DNA of 64,000 nt from NCBI GenBank assembly GCA_950022295.1, contig OX465600.1, forward strand, positions 232,955,782 to 233,019,781, written 5' to 3'. Both the position numbers and the translations under genes were made by a program. Positions within the stretch are counted from its first letter, which is position 1, and each line of letters begins with the position of its first letter. Below are positions 11,254 to 23,922 of this stretch, piece by piece. This DNA comes from Bromus sterilis. Its lineage: Eukaryota; Streptophyta; Magnoliopsida; Poales; Poaceae. The notes under the pieces are model-generated. The model was not told where the DNA came from. It did no database searches and worked only from the letters and a program-made list of their open reading frames with translations.

Positions 11254-13859
11254 GGAGGGCCCCGACAGGGGTGTAATAGAGACAATTGCGGGATTGGTGT
11301 TGTGGCTTGTTTTCGTAGGATAGAAATGGTTCTTTTCTCGAAACCCTAGCAACCACATAAAACTTGCAAAAGATAAAGTAGAAAGGCGTTTTCAACTTTA
11401 ATTTGCATGTCGGGGGGTATCATAGCATGTATGATTTATTTTTGCATCATGTTTTTCTAATATGTTAGATATACGACGGTAGCATTATTGAATGATCTCT
11501 CACAAAAACCAACATAGTGTCCTTACCCTATTGAGCACCACCTGGAAAGATCAACATTATGGAGGCATCACGTGGCACACGGATGTCAAACATATTCGCG
11601 TCCAAATGAGGTGGGTGTAGCAAGCCTGGCATATGTATATGATATGGCCTTGCATGACACAACAACAAATCACATAGGGTGTGGTGGCGAGCCTAGCATA
11701 TGTATATGATATGGCCTCGGGATGTAAGAGACCGAAAGGTTGAGCACGAGTCACATAGATGATGTGATTGGCATGATGGCCTAGCTTGGACAACATACTA
11801 ATGGTCATGACGATCGGGGGAGGTATGTTCTTCGAGGATCGTGTAATCACTTAGAATAAACTATGAGGGATGTTTGTCTGAGTGGGAGTTCCAGAATTGT
11901 TTTAAAACATGAACTCCATATTATGAACTTAATCTTCATGTCTTAGCAAATATCAATGTAGATAATGTCATACCCAAATGTTTATAACTATGGCTCTTTT
12001 AGTGTAATGTAGAACTTAAGGAAAATGGGTCTTACTTCATTGATTGTTAACAACACCGTTAGAGACATACTCATTAGTAATGACTTGCTAAACATAATAC
12101 GAAAACTGCTAGGAGATACACCAGATAACTCCATAATTAAGGAAGATGATGATGAGTATCGTACTCACCGTCACTTATGAATGACTTTCCAATACACCAT
12201 ACTTCATTCTATTAATCTGAATTGTGAATGCATGTTAACCAACACGTATGATGTGCTAGGTGAACTTGAAAGCACTAGGTCACAAATTAGAGTAATGGAA
12301 TATGAGTATATGGACGGGGTTTCTTTCAACCATGGTGGAAGGAACAACCTTCTGAGAAAGTCAGTTGGAAAATGTATAAGATACATGAACACCTTGTGTA
12401 TAACTTGGACTACTGAATGACTGGTTATTTTGTGATAACTTGGAAGTGGCATCCGCTTCCTCCCAGCTACAAAGACCATGTCTAGACTATGTCATGAAGG
12501 AGAATCGTTCACCTGTCATGATGTCAATGTTAAAGTTATGAACTTTGAAGGTAGAACCAATGCAGGAATAGTCATTGAAGGAGAAGGTATATTTGATAAT
12601 GTCTTTCCCCACAAAATACTAATTGCGGTTGATTAAGTATTCGATGCTTGAACTTACTGCTTATAGAGTGTCTTGGAAGGGATGAGGTGACAATGTGTGT
12701 TGATGATGATCAAGATAGTTGATGGTCGACAACACTCTCCCTCTACATCTATCAATTGATTAATTATATGAATAAATTTATGATCGTTTGAATGTGAACA
12801 TTATCAGTGTGTCTTGCATCTCGCGAAGACAATTATTCATATTAGTGAGAAACAAGTCAGTTGTTCTCCTTTTATGAATGATATATTTTATGGTCACATT
12901 ACGGTTATGAATGAGTTATTCTTATATTGATATAGTAGTTTGATCATTTATAAGAAATATTGCAATGCCAAGAATTATCCAAACTTAATAATGACACTAC
13001 CGTTTAAGTCATGAATGGTTAGATGAAGTTTTGAGATACTTGATCTCTTGACACATAAAAACCATGCCTCTTTTAGTGGGATGACTAAAACCTCGCGTTC
13101 AGGTAAAACAGAGTGTGTACTGATTGTTGTATATCATACATTATGATGTATCGTATATCATCATGTAGTGAATGTCATTATTTCATGAACTTCAAATGTG
13201 GACTTATATGAATATGTGTATGCACTAATGAAACATGAGTCTGAAATAATTTGATCTGATCAAAGGGATTTTAGAATGAAGACAGGTATTAAATTAACAA
13301 GAAAGACAAGTGTCTACGATTTGATCATAGTGACAAATGTTTTGAGTTAGCCTTGGGCATACGGACTTGTGTGAAAGTTGTTCCACAAATTACAATGCTT
13401 GGAACACTTCAATATTGTTGATGTGCCTGAACATTATAATCATACTCTATTGAATAGTGTATGGTCTAAGTTATCTCTTACGAAGTTGAGTTATTATTGT
13501 TTAGAGTTATTAATTTAATGTGCAACCACTCACTTCAATATAGGGAACCATCTGAGTTCGTGGAAACCAACACTATATATGTCATGGTGTATCGTGGTTT
13601 CTAGGAATCTTAATTTATATGATAAATTGTCTTTGTAGTGTATCCTTAGACAATTATGGATACGTCTTCCATAACTAGAACCAAAGGAGCAAAACTTTTA
13701 TTGCTAAGTTTGGTGTTTTTCAAGAATTTTTCTTGATAAAATTTGGTAATGGAAGAAAAGTGAAAGTTCAATCAAGGTAATTAACCTTGCCTCCACATGT
13801 CAGAGTAGCGCAATGGAATATGTTCCAGAAGCAAAGCTCTACAATTAGAGGAGAAACTA
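11254..13859 (+). other. RLC-P interior, 5' part, no coding region recognised
   Basis: AT-rich sequence of about 2.6 kb between the duplicated host segment and the first pol traces. By position it corresponds to gag, protease and integrase of an Angela-type element, but I see no motif that survives. No primer-binding site (TGGTATCAGAGC) is present. Confidence 0.55.
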
Positions 13860-15535
13860 ATGATAATGATCATGATGTTTCGATGGAAGCTTTTACTGAA
13901 CAAAGTAGGTTTCAATAATATATATTTGCCCCTTGTGCAAAATAATATTCATGATTCAATTGTCAAGTTAATGGAACAAGACATGCCTACGAACTACGAA
14001 GAAGCAATGGTGGACCTAAGTAAGAGATATGACTATGAGTCATGAAATCCTATATTGAGTTTCATTTAAGATTGCTTGAATCTTATCAAGTAAGGAGGTT
14101 ACTTGATATTCCCAATAACTTCATGGTTATAAGGAATAAATGTGAACATCAAAGAAGACATCAAGATCGATTTGTCTCAAAGAATGTTTCTGACAAATTC
14201 AAAAGGTTGACTACAATATGTAGCGATGCTTGAGTCAATGGGATATTCACTACGATTGATCCAAATTGTTATCAATACCGTGACTTCCTCAAATCCTGCA
14301 TGTGAAGAAGTGTTGTAATTGGTACAACAAGAAGGTTTTGAAAACATATGGATACTAGTGTCTCGTAATCTGAATTCTCAATTTGATGGATGATCAAAGT
14401 GATTTTGGACTTAGCCAAAATATTGAGAAACATGCATTCACATGAAACTGAGTGGGTGTTGAATAGTTTCCTAAACTCAATATGTGGACGACATATTTTG
14501 AGTAGGAGCTATGTGGATGTTATCCTTACCTTATATGTAACTGACATATTTGAGTGGGAGCTATGTGAGTGTTATCCTGAACTTAATATGTGCATGACAT
14601 ATTTGAGTGGGAGCTTGACAACATTCTCATATATGGATAACATATTAAGAATGGTGTAGTTGGTATTAATGACTATTGGAATATTTCATGAATGAAGTTA
14701 AGCATTGAAAATCTATTAAGATAGATCAATGTGTTTAATAACATTGAGTCGGAAGACTTTCCTGTATAAGACTCTGAAGGAGTTCATAATGGGACAAGTC
14801 AAGAAGTAGTTCTTACTTGTATATCCAAGAGAAGTATCGAGTTAATCTCAATACAAGAACAATGGTTAAATAAAGGAAAGAAACGGGTGTGCTACATCCT
14901 CTATGCCTCTGTCATAGGTTCTTTCATATAAAACCAGAGTTATGTACTCGACTTAATGTGGCCCAAGTTCTTAGTAATAGGAACATGTTGTGATATGATT
15001 TATGAGTAAATCATTGAACAAAGAGTTAAGTTTATCCTTCAGTATCTGGAGAGAACTGAGGATGCATCTCTAATTTGTAAACGATAGTGTACTTGACCAT
15101 AAATGTTATGATGGTTCAAGATTCTGACACTAACCTAGAAAATTGAGATATCACACTAATGAATGCCTAAGTTGAAAGAAACGTGGTTAGACATCAAAGT
15201 TGCATACAATGCACTAAGGATTAAATCTACATTGATGTGGCTGCTTTAGAAGTGGCAAGAGTTATGTTATGGCTTGAGAAGTTTGACTTCTGGATGAGTG
15301 AGTTCCAGTGTGCATCACTATGGGAAAGTCCGCGTGACCGACCGGATGTCATTGCTGAAACACAACAACCGAAGTCTCACTCTACCACCAAATATATATA
15401 TATGCCTCATCATTATAATGCATAATGAAAAGAATGTCAAACTACATGACATTAATGATTTGCAAAAGACATACGGATCTGAATGGTACCCAGACCGTTG
15501 ATACAACCTTTTACACAAGCAAGCATGATCTATTG
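13860..15535 (+). pseudogene. RLC-P degenerate Copia reverse transcriptase/RNase H
   Basis: Short islands in the plus frames still resemble Angela/BARE pol in the right order. MPTNYEEAM (about 13984-14010) matches the block before reverse transcriptase. VAMLESMG and QQEGFENI (about 14214-14345) resemble reverse transcriptase. LQYLERTEDASLI (about 15040-15080) resembles the RT-RNase H join. AALEVARVMLWLEKF and AETQQPKSH (15240-15390) resemble RNase H. Stops and frameshifts are too dense for any function. The order and spacing argue against chance similarity. Confidence 0.65.
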
Positions 15536-15600
15536 CCATATACATGATATGGAGTTATGATCCACAGAAAATGCAGCTAGATTATTTGTACTCTAGTGCA

Positions 15601-15610
15601 AGTGGGAGAC
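15601..15610 (+). other. RLC-P polypurine tract
   Basis: AGTGGGAGAC lies immediately before the 3' LTR, the standard Angela/BARE arrangement. The same tract in RLC-W reads GTCTCCCACTT on the plus strand at 54962. Confidence 0.88.
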
Positions 15611-17382
15611 TGTTGGGAATGTGCCCTAGAGGCAAATAAAATATGTTTTATTAGCATATTCCATTAGTTCATAATAAGTTTTATATTGTGTTATAACTGT
15701 ATTAAGCGGAAACATTAATACACGTGTGGTCTAAAATAACCAGGTCCCTAGTTAACTCTAGTATACTAGTCCACTGTCAATCGGATGATCAAGGTTTCCT
15801 GATCATGAGGGCATAATCGCCTATTGACAATGGGGTCAAGTCATTGGGAGAATGATATGATGGACACACACCCACTAGAAGTATTGCAATGTGATCGAGT
15901 CACATGAGTTCAACATTGCGATAACTACAACGTAGTGACCAAATCCTTAGACCGTAATGATCATACGTAATGACTGTCTATTAGGATGCCTTGATTTGCT
16001 ACCCATCGCCTGACTGAAATATGCTGGCCATAAAGGAGTACTTCAGGTATTCCGAATAGATATGTTAATGAGTATGCAAATAGATCAACGCGGGATTTGT
16101 CCATCTGAGTGACGGATAGGTACTTTGGGCCCACTCGGTGATATTGCATCATAAAGTTTGCAAACGTGTGACTAGGTCACGGGGTTGAAATATCACGGGA
16201 ACGAGTAAACATGTTTGTCGGTAACGAGGATGAACTAGGTATATTGGATACCGACGATCAAACCTCGGACAAGAAAAGTACGATGGGACAAAGGGATAAT
16301 GTTCAACGTTAAACGGATCCAACAATGATGAAGTTTCATTCGATGGAAGCGCAGGGGCCATCTAGGATTGTAACCAGGTATGATCGATGGTCATTGATCA
16401 AGAGAGTGTATTGATCATGTCTGCTGTTTCCTGGCCCGTAGGGTGTCACACTTAAGGGTATTCGACGCATTAAGGATAGATTCGGGATCACCGGAGAAAT
16501 AAGAGAGAACACCGGAATTGTTTCCGATGGAGGCCAGAAACTGTTCTGGGAATTTTGAAAGGTTCAAAATGTTATTTAATAATGTTTAAATATGTTTTAT
16601 TATTTAATTATCTGAATTAAATATTAAAATACAATTAAATATATTTAATAAAGGAAGAAAAGGCAAATGGGCCTAAAGAGTCCCATTAGGGGAGGAGGGA
16701 GCCTTCCCCCTTGGGCCATGCGCCAAGAGAGGGGCCCACTCCCCTTGGCCGGCGCACCCCCACCCCCTTGGTGGGATTAGTCCCACCTCGGTGAGGGATG
16801 GAGGTTGCCCCCCCCTCCTTGGCCTATATAAGGAGGGGTAGGGGGTGCCCTTTTCTTCATAAGATTGAAGTTCTCTCTTCCTCCTTTCTCCCTCCTGTGA
16901 GCGGACTCCCCTTGTTTGCAGTCTGCACTAGGTTGGGGATTTCTCCACCATACGCACGCCGTCGTGCTGCTGGAATCGGGATCCGAATCTCTCTTCTTTC
17001 CGCTGCTCTTCTGGTTCGGATCCCGGAGGGACGTTGGGTACACCGTATGTGTGTAATCCCGCGAGGCGCTACACTTGTGGCGCTACTTCATCGTCGTGGC
17101 CGTATCACGGCGTCTTCACCGACAACGTTCCGACGGGGACGCAATCCCGTCATCGATCTCAAGGACCGGGTGGCTTTCGGAGTCATCGTGGAGCTGCGCG
17201 TCATCGAGGATTGCCGGTACGACTACATCAACCACGTTCACGCGGGAACGTTTCCCGCTTAAACGGCTACATACTGGTATGTGATCTATTTCCATCCGTT
17301 ACTTGCATCGCCATAGCATAGGTCTTGGGATTGGGTATCGTAGGTTATGAAAATTTTGTGTTCTCTGCCCCGAACCCCAACA
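15611..17382 (+). repeat. RLC-P 3' LTR
   Basis: It starts TGTTGGGAATGTG, ends CCCCAACA, and is followed by AGTTC. The TATA box CTATATAAGG is at 16824-16833. It is complete and co-linear with the 5' LTR. Confidence 0.92.
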
Positions 17383-17988
17383 AGTTCTCCTCAATGAGAG
17401 ATGCTTGATGAAGAGTATAGTTAGTAGCACAAGAATCAACATGTACAATGGTAGGAGGAGACATCTTAGTAAGGGTTTTTATGTGAGCAAACTTGTGAAC
17501 CTCAAGACTCTTCTTACGGGCGGTGAGTTCATCATCTTCTGTCTTGAGAGACATGGTGAGTACCTAAACATCCTTAGAAAGAGAGGTGTTTAGCTCGACA
17601 AGCTTGCTCATATCATTAGCAAGTTCCTTACAAATATCATTAGCCTTTTTCAAGGAGGCAACATGTTTGTCATTTAAATCATTTGTTGTTTGGAAAACTT
17701 TGCACAAATTATCATTGCGAGCCTCCTCAAAGTCAACCTTCCACTCAAGGATAACATAGTTCTCCTTTTCCTCCATGATGAGGATTTCAAGATCCTTAAT
17801 GGTTGTGGAGTTCTTACCCACCACATCCATAAGCAATTGAAACATTTTGAGCTTATTGCCTTTGAGGGAGCTCATCATTTTGTTCACTTTAACAAACAAC
17901 AAATCTTCACATGTAACATTTGCATCATTTCCTTCTGCATCATGAAATTCATCATTAGGTGTTTTGGAAGAGAGCATGAAGGACTCGT
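17383..17988 (-). pseudogene. RLC-M gag, coiled-coil segment
   Basis: Two frames on the minus strand cover this piece (about 17977-17564 and 17554-17383). The N-terminal part is rich in Lys, Glu and Leu and looks like a coiled coil (TIKDLEILIMEEKENY, LKKANDICKELANDMSKL). Its C-terminal end contains SCATN and QASLIEEN, then joins the frame at 9429. It is bounded by RLC-P on the left and RLG-B on the right. A frame change near 17560 disables it. Confidence 0.82.
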
Positions 17989-19606
17989 TGATACAAGAGA
18001 TAGCTTCTCATCCCTCATTGGTTACCCCAAGTGGAAGGTGAGATGTAGCGTAGTAGCAAGTTTCCCTTAGCGAAGTAGGTGGTTCGGCAAGTGATGCGCC
18101 ATTGATAATCACTTGCTTCTCCTGGACCTGCACACACACAGATAGCTTTGCTCCCAACGAGTACAAAGGAGTTGTCAATTCCTCCGGCCTTGTTGTTTAC
18201 AAAGGATCAAAGGCACGGGATAATAATGATAGTGATAGCTACAGAAAAGTAAATACTGAAAGTAAATTGAAGGTGTAAACAGTATTGGTGATATGGACCG
18301 GGGTCCCATGATGTTCACTAGTCATTTCTCTCTCCCAAAAGACGATAAAATAGCCATGTGGAGTAAAAAAATTACAGCTGGGCAATTGACAGGATTATGT
18401 GCGCAAACCAATGCTAATTATGCAAAACAGAAAGGAAGAGGCTCAAAAGAACGGGCGGTACGCCAAGACAAGTAGACCGAAATCCATCTGCATCTACCCA
18501 CTAATCATCCACCTTGAGATATCTATCCAGAACATCTCGCTGGTATTAAGTTGTGAATCCCACCCAAAGTGTAAACTCAAAGCAACGGACAACTTCATTA
18601 AAGAACTTTGCGTAAAGTAAACAATCCTTGCACCCGCAAGTACAAGCAGTGTTGTTTTCCCCCTTGTGGCAACAACACATCCCCTAGACTCATGTTTCTG
18701 TCACTCAAGCTAGTCATAGGGGGGCATGAACCCACAATCATGCATAACGCTCCCTCCTGGAGTCACTACCTACTACTTGGCCAAAGCAATAAACAACAAC
18801 GGAGAACATGCAAGAGTTACTCAAGAACATAAATATAAAAGAAGAGAATCAAATATATAACTCAATCACAATCTGAACATAATCTCATAATCCACCGGAT
18901 CCCAGCAAACTCAACATAGCAACAGCAGAAAGATTACATATGTGCATCGATCATGTTGGGCAGCTCACGAGGTCTAATCCATGAAGAACAAAGAGGGGAG
19001 GAGAACATCACATAGCTACTGATCATGGACCCATGGTCCAAGGAGGACTACTCACGGTTCATCCGGGAAGCATCCATGGTGGTGGAGAAGCTCCCGGAGG
19101 TGATTCCTCCCTCCGGCAGGGTGCCGGGAAGAGGTCTTCTGGTGCTCCCGAACTTGGAAGCGCGGCGACGGCGGAACAGAGGAGAGATCGCGAAAAAGGG
19201 TTCCGTCCCCGAGGGTTTCTCGTCACGGGGAATAAATAGGCGAAAGGGGGCAGCCAGAGGTGGGCCAAGGGCTCCAGCCGCCCCCCTGGCGCGGCCAGGG
19301 GCCAGGCCGCGCCCTCTGGCCACCTGGGCCGCCCTGGCTCCCCTCTGGCCCCTCTCGGGCTCTTCGCGAAGCTTCCGGTACGCTGATATTTCCTATATTT
19401 TTCCCGGAATTTTCTGGTACTTTTAATAAGGGGGAAACCTGAAATAGAAAAACAGCAGAAAACAGGAACTGGCACTGGGGTGCACTGAGTTAATAGGTTA
19501 GTCCAAATATGATCAAAAGTGCATGGAAGTTCATCAATAACATAGCAATATCACACAAAAGAGGCATGGAGCAAGAAGAAATTATAGATACGTTTTGGAC
19601 GTATCA
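17989..19606 (-). repeat. RLG-B 3' LTR
   Basis: It starts TGATACAAGAG and ends ACGTTTTGGACGTATCA on the plus strand. A TATA-like motif, minus strand CCTATTTATT, is at 19231-19240, beside a GC-rich block (19250-19360). The polypurine tract follows at 19607. Confidence 0.92.
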
Positions 19607-19640
19607 ACATCCCCAAGCTTAATTCCTGCTCGTCCTCGAG
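19607..19640 (-). other. RLG-B polypurine tract and AGGA-loop hairpin
   Basis: The minus strand reads AAGCTTGGGGATGT next to the LTR. The hairpin at 19629-19640 pairs CTCG with CGAG around the loop AGGA. Confidence 0.78.
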
Positions 19641-20473
19641 TAGGTAAATGATAAAAAGCATAATTTCTGTGGTGACATGCTAACAACCATATAAGAACTT
19701 TGTAAGTAAAGCAATCAAAGCATGCAATTCAATTCAAGTCATAACAGGCAAGAGTCTATATCTAGTATTGAAACAAGCAACATAAGAACATAAAGGTGCA
19801 AGAGCTCTCGCTGTCCGTGACTCGAATGTCTCCAATTGGTGTTTGCGTGCAAGAAAGGGGATAGGGATATACGAGAAAAAGTATTTTTATGTTGAGAACT
19901 CAATCTACTAAAGTTTCACACTTGGTCTTCTTTGGAATCTTATCTTGACTCATCCCCAGACCACTAGCCAGGTAAAAGTCAAAATGATCCACTCCTTTTC
20001 GACATTTTGAGCACTCATCAATGAGGAGATAATATGGTGGAGGAGGAAGACAAAAAGGTGTGAAAGGCTCACATCAATGAGGACAATCATAGGCGAGAGA
20101 AAGCCAAATGATAGATATGATGTGAGGAGTAGGGATTGCCATGCAACGGATGCACATATGAGCTAAAAGCTCTCCAATGTAACTAATGGGGGTGCATCCA
20201 ACTTGCTTGCTCAAGAAGACCTAGAGCTCATTTGAGTAGGCACATCATTGGAATATACAAGCCAAGTTCTATAGTGTGAAGGTCCCCACATAGCTATATG
20301 CATAAATGATAATCTCTATGGAGTACAAGATGAAAGAAGGAGTACTAGTGTGGATCTCTCAAAAGGAATAGTAGTGTGCCCCCTTCTCTCTTTTTCTTTC
20401 TTTGTCTTTTTCTCTATTTCTATTTTTTTGTATTTTTTTGGGTGGCCTCAATGGCTCTTTCTATTTAATTCTC

Positions 20474-20548
20474 ATTTGTCCTCTCTGGGATCTTTTAATT
20501 TGTCCTCTTTGGGATCTTTTAATTTGTCCACTTTGGGATCTTTTCCTC
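20474..20548. repeat. 24-bp minisatellite, three copies
   Basis: A tandem unit containing CTCTTTGGGATCTTTTAATT, repeated three times with minor changes. Homologous positions hold two units in RLG-A (about 1637-1690) and two in RLG-C (about 49237-49295). Confidence 0.7.
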
Positions 20549-21812
20549 ACTTTAGGGGCAACACTCAATATATTACAAAAAGTATAGAAGATCTTTAAAA
20601 CTTTACAAAGTACTCAAATGATAAAGAAAATGTAACTATCATGATGTATGCAAATGTATGCCTCTGCCAGTGTAGCAGGATATGCAATGATACTAGCGCG
20701 TCATGAAGCAATGATTAGGGCAAGGCCAAACTAGCATGCGGATCATCGATCAAGCAAGTAGCATGTATGACATGAAGATCAAGTCATGAGAAGATGGATG
20801 TTGCATGGCAATATATCTCGGAAAGGCTATGGAAATGCCTTGATAGGTAGGTATGGTGGCTGTTTTGAGGAAGGATATAAGTAGGCTTATGATGACAGAG
20901 CGTATCGTGCCAAGGGTTTGGATGTACCGGCGAAGGTGGACGCTAACTCTCGGAGTGAGAAGAAAGCAATGCACGGCACAGGAGAGGCTAGCAAAATATG
21001 GGAAGGTGGAAGTGTCAACTTTCGAATACTCACATTAGTCCGAAGAACTCATGCACTTATTATCGGTAACTCTCAATCTAATAAGGAGGTTCACAAAGAG
21101 AAAAGTACCCCGAGGAGGAGTGTATGGGGGTTTTGTTATGCTTTCGCATCCTCGACACATGGTACGTGAGTGTACTCTAATATTCGACCCCTCAGAAGAG
21201 TAGTGATCCATCTAGTAGCTAGAGTTATCAACTAATTTTGTAGGTTTTTGAAAATAAGCACGGATTGCCCAAAATACGACATCTATCACTAATAGGCTAA
21301 AGCTCTTGACACCAAAAGTCCAAACATTACTCAAAACAACACCTCAAAACTATTGCAAGTTACTACTTCAAAAGAATAGCAACCTCAATTACCTACTCCA
21401 AGTCAAGACACAAAACTCAGTGCAACAGGCAAACTCTATAAACAAGATAAACATGAAAACTCAAGAGAGTTCCAGCAACAAACTAAATAAAAGCTCTTTG
21501 AAAAGATAAGCACGAAAGCTAAGAGCAAAACATGACAGTAGCTACGAAAAGATAAAGAACAAACACAGGAAAGATAAGCAGGAAAAAGTCCTATGTTGTG
21601 TTCTAAGTTTTGGAAGTGGAGCATGTTTCTCTCCCACACAAAGAAAGCTGGGCTCTAACTTGTTATGAACAGCAAGCAAAGCTAAAGAAAACTAAAAACA
21701 AAACCTAAGAGAGAGACGCTCCAAGAATAGCACATAACGCATGAAGTGATAAAAATATAGTGAAACGAGAGACGAACTGATAATTGTCGGTGGAGAAGGG
21801 GATGCACGGGGG

Positions 21813-21881
21813 CATCCCCAAGCTTAGACGCTTGAGTCTCCTTGAATATTTCTTGGGGATTCTTGGGGTATCCCCAAGCTT
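21813..21881 (-). other. Internal polypurine-like motif pair in RLG-B
   Basis: Plus-strand CATCCCCAAGCTTA (21813-21826) differs from the 3' tract ACATCCCCAAGCTTA only at its first base. A second copy, TATCCCCAAGCTT, ends at 21881. On the minus strand each is preceded by a 5-bp hairpin, CAAGC/GCTTG. Confidence 0.6.
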
Positions 21882-22534
21882 GAACGCTTGACACTTCTTA
21901 ATCTTCTTTCATCATCTTCCCTCGCACACTTGAAAACTCCCTTCATACATAACTCATCATAATCTGATTAGCGAGGTTAGTACCCATAATAAAATATTTT
22001 TTCTCTACTGGAAATAAGGATAACCTTGAAGAGCTACTGTTTATCAAGATTGCCAAAAAGTTTTTGCAAATAAAAAGCAAGCTTAAGGTTTGCAAAACGA
22101 AGAAAAGGCAAAACAGGACAGAATCTGTGAAAAAAGGACCAGCAGGTAGTAAAGAATTTTTTAGGGATACTTATGCCTCTCAAATCAAAAAACTCAGAAC
22201 ATACGAAAGTTTCGTAATTGTATAGATCACGCTGTGTAACAAATTCAGCTCAAAAAGATGAACTGGGATTTTTCTCTGATTTTTCTAGTCACGAGGACAG
22301 AATCTGTTTTCTGGAAAGCATGTCACAACTTTCACTTCCCTTGTCGTATGAGGCTATAAAAGGCACAAAGCTTGAAAAGTAAAGATACAATGATGTTGCA
22401 ACAGTAGTAACAATCATCAAGACCACTAAAAACAGAAGGAAAACAAAAAGGAAAACCTAAATTCGTTGCGGGTTGCCTCCCGAAAGCGCTTCTTTAAAGC
22501 CATTAGGTAGGCATGAAGATTTTAAAAGATGATC

Positions 22535-23750
22535 TCATAAGAATATGGATTTGAAGAAAAAGAGAGCATCAAGAAGAAAATATGAAACGCATTTAAGCCT
22601 AGCCCAATTCCTATGGATAGGCATCTTGTAAGAAAATAAGTCAAAGAAGCACAAAGTGACATGCATAGAAAGGTGGAACAGGAACAATTTCAAAACTTTC
22701 AACATGAAGAGAGGTGTTTTTGCAACATGGAAGTTTCTACAACCAAACTTTCCCCTCTCAAAGTAATTTTCAGTAGTATCATGAACAACATCAAGAATAT
22801 AACTATCACATAAATCATTTTGTGCATGACCTACAAGCACACGTGTATAATTTTCAACATGGTCTTTAGGATCATAAGATAAATGCAACCCATCACATTG
22901 AGCCTTAATACGAGCACAGTTCTCCAGAATATGAGTTGGAGATTTCAAAAGGATAATAGGACAATCAAGTGTGGGTGCAATAGCAACAATTTCATGCTTA
23001 ACATAAGGAACTATAGAAAGTTCATTTCCGTAAGCATCATCCATAGTGGCATCACGGCCATAAGCATAGAAGGCATCAACTTCATCAAAAAGGGATATTT
23101 CAAAAGAATCCATAGGATCATAACACTAATATAAGGTAAGATTCAAAGAGTTACTTTAATTAGAAGGTAGACATGGATGGATCTTCCTCCTTTTGTTCGT
23201 CACTCTCCTTCTCTTTTTTACCCAAGGAGCTTTCAGTTTCAGCAATTTCTTCTTCCATAGAGTCCTGCAAATCATTACTCTCTTACTTTGGGGGAGAGAT
23301 CCTCTCAAGATGATCAGTAATATAATAATTTGCATCATAATTTTCTAAAAAATAGTTAAGTATAGCAAGACTCTCAAGTTTGTAAGGGGCATCATCAATA
23401 TTTTTAATAAGAGAAGTAATTTCATAGGCACCCTTATAAGTAACAAATTCTTCTATTGGCTCTGTATCATAAAAATCATAATTTCTCTTAGCATAAGAAG
23501 ATAAGATTTCATCACCATTGTACTCACATTGGAAAGAAAGGTGTTTGTGCCTCATAAAGCAACAAGATTCATAACTGCAGAAAGATATATTATATATTGA
23601 GCACAAGTTTCTAGCATACTCATACAACTGGTGTATTTGTTTCCATAAGTGTATCCCCTTTTGAGACAGTCGGTGTTCCTTGTACCACTTTTGTTGATCC
23701 TCGGTAAATCCTCCATGCCAATAAGATCTGGTTTCAAAGAATTCAGATAT
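22535..23750 (-). pseudogene. Accessory ORF of RLG-B, function unknown
   Basis: Homologue of the RLG-A ORF at 3598-4859, with the same Cys/His-rich N-terminal region, conserved SYDPKD and NYTRVLVGH blocks, and hydrophobic C-terminus. The first part is open from about 23750 to 23283 but its start codon is changed (ATG in RLG-A, ATA here). A frameshift and stops fall in the acidic segment between about 23283 and 23113. The C-terminal part is open from 23113 to 22535. The two copies carry different lesions, so together they outline a single ancestral protein of roughly 420 residues. No relation to a known enzyme is visible to me. Confidence 0.65.
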
Positions 23751-23894
23751 TGATTGGCAGGTAAGGAACTAGACATACTATTTTTTTTGGATTTTTGATA
23801 AAGGACACGAAGATAAAAACTGAAAGGTGAACTAACAAGACTAAAAAGCAAAGATAAAAGATAGTGTGCAACTCCCCTATCTTGAAGAGTGGAG

Positions 23895-23912
23895 TCCCTG
23901 GCAACGGCGCCA
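23895..23912 (-). other. RLG-B primer-binding site (tRNA-Asp, one mismatch)
   Basis: The minus strand reads TGGCGCCGTTGCCAGGGA. One base differs from the RLG-A and RLG-E sites, consistent with ageing after insertion. It lies 10 bp from the LTR. Confidence 0.88.
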
Positions 23913-23922
23913 GAAATTTTCT

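Larger units (their letters stand above)
9434..17382 (+). mobile_element. RLC-P: Angela/BARE-like Copia element with degenerate interior
   Basis: LTRs of 1762 and 1772 bp (9434-11195 and 15611-17382) start TGTTGGGAATG and share GCCCTAGAGGCAA with Angela/WIS/BARE LTRs. The target-site duplication is AGTTC (9429-9433 and 17383-17387). A polypurine tract precedes the 3' LTR, fixing plus orientation. Two features are abnormal: no tRNA-Met primer-binding site follows the 5' LTR, and 58 bp of RLC-M sequence lies there instead. The interior holds only stop-ridden traces of Copia pol, while the LTRs remain very similar to each other. Confidence 0.88.
19641..22534 (-). other. RLG-B 3' non-coding module
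   Basis: Co-linear with RLG-A 767-3597 and RLG-C 48371-51182. No supported gene. It carries three copies of the minisatellite unit, where the other two elements carry two, and the best-preserved internal polypurine-like pair. Confidence 0.75.

Noticed and set aside
12181..12420. Small genes in the RLC-P interior
   Set aside because: Isolated short frames with no conserved motifs in a decayed Copia interior.
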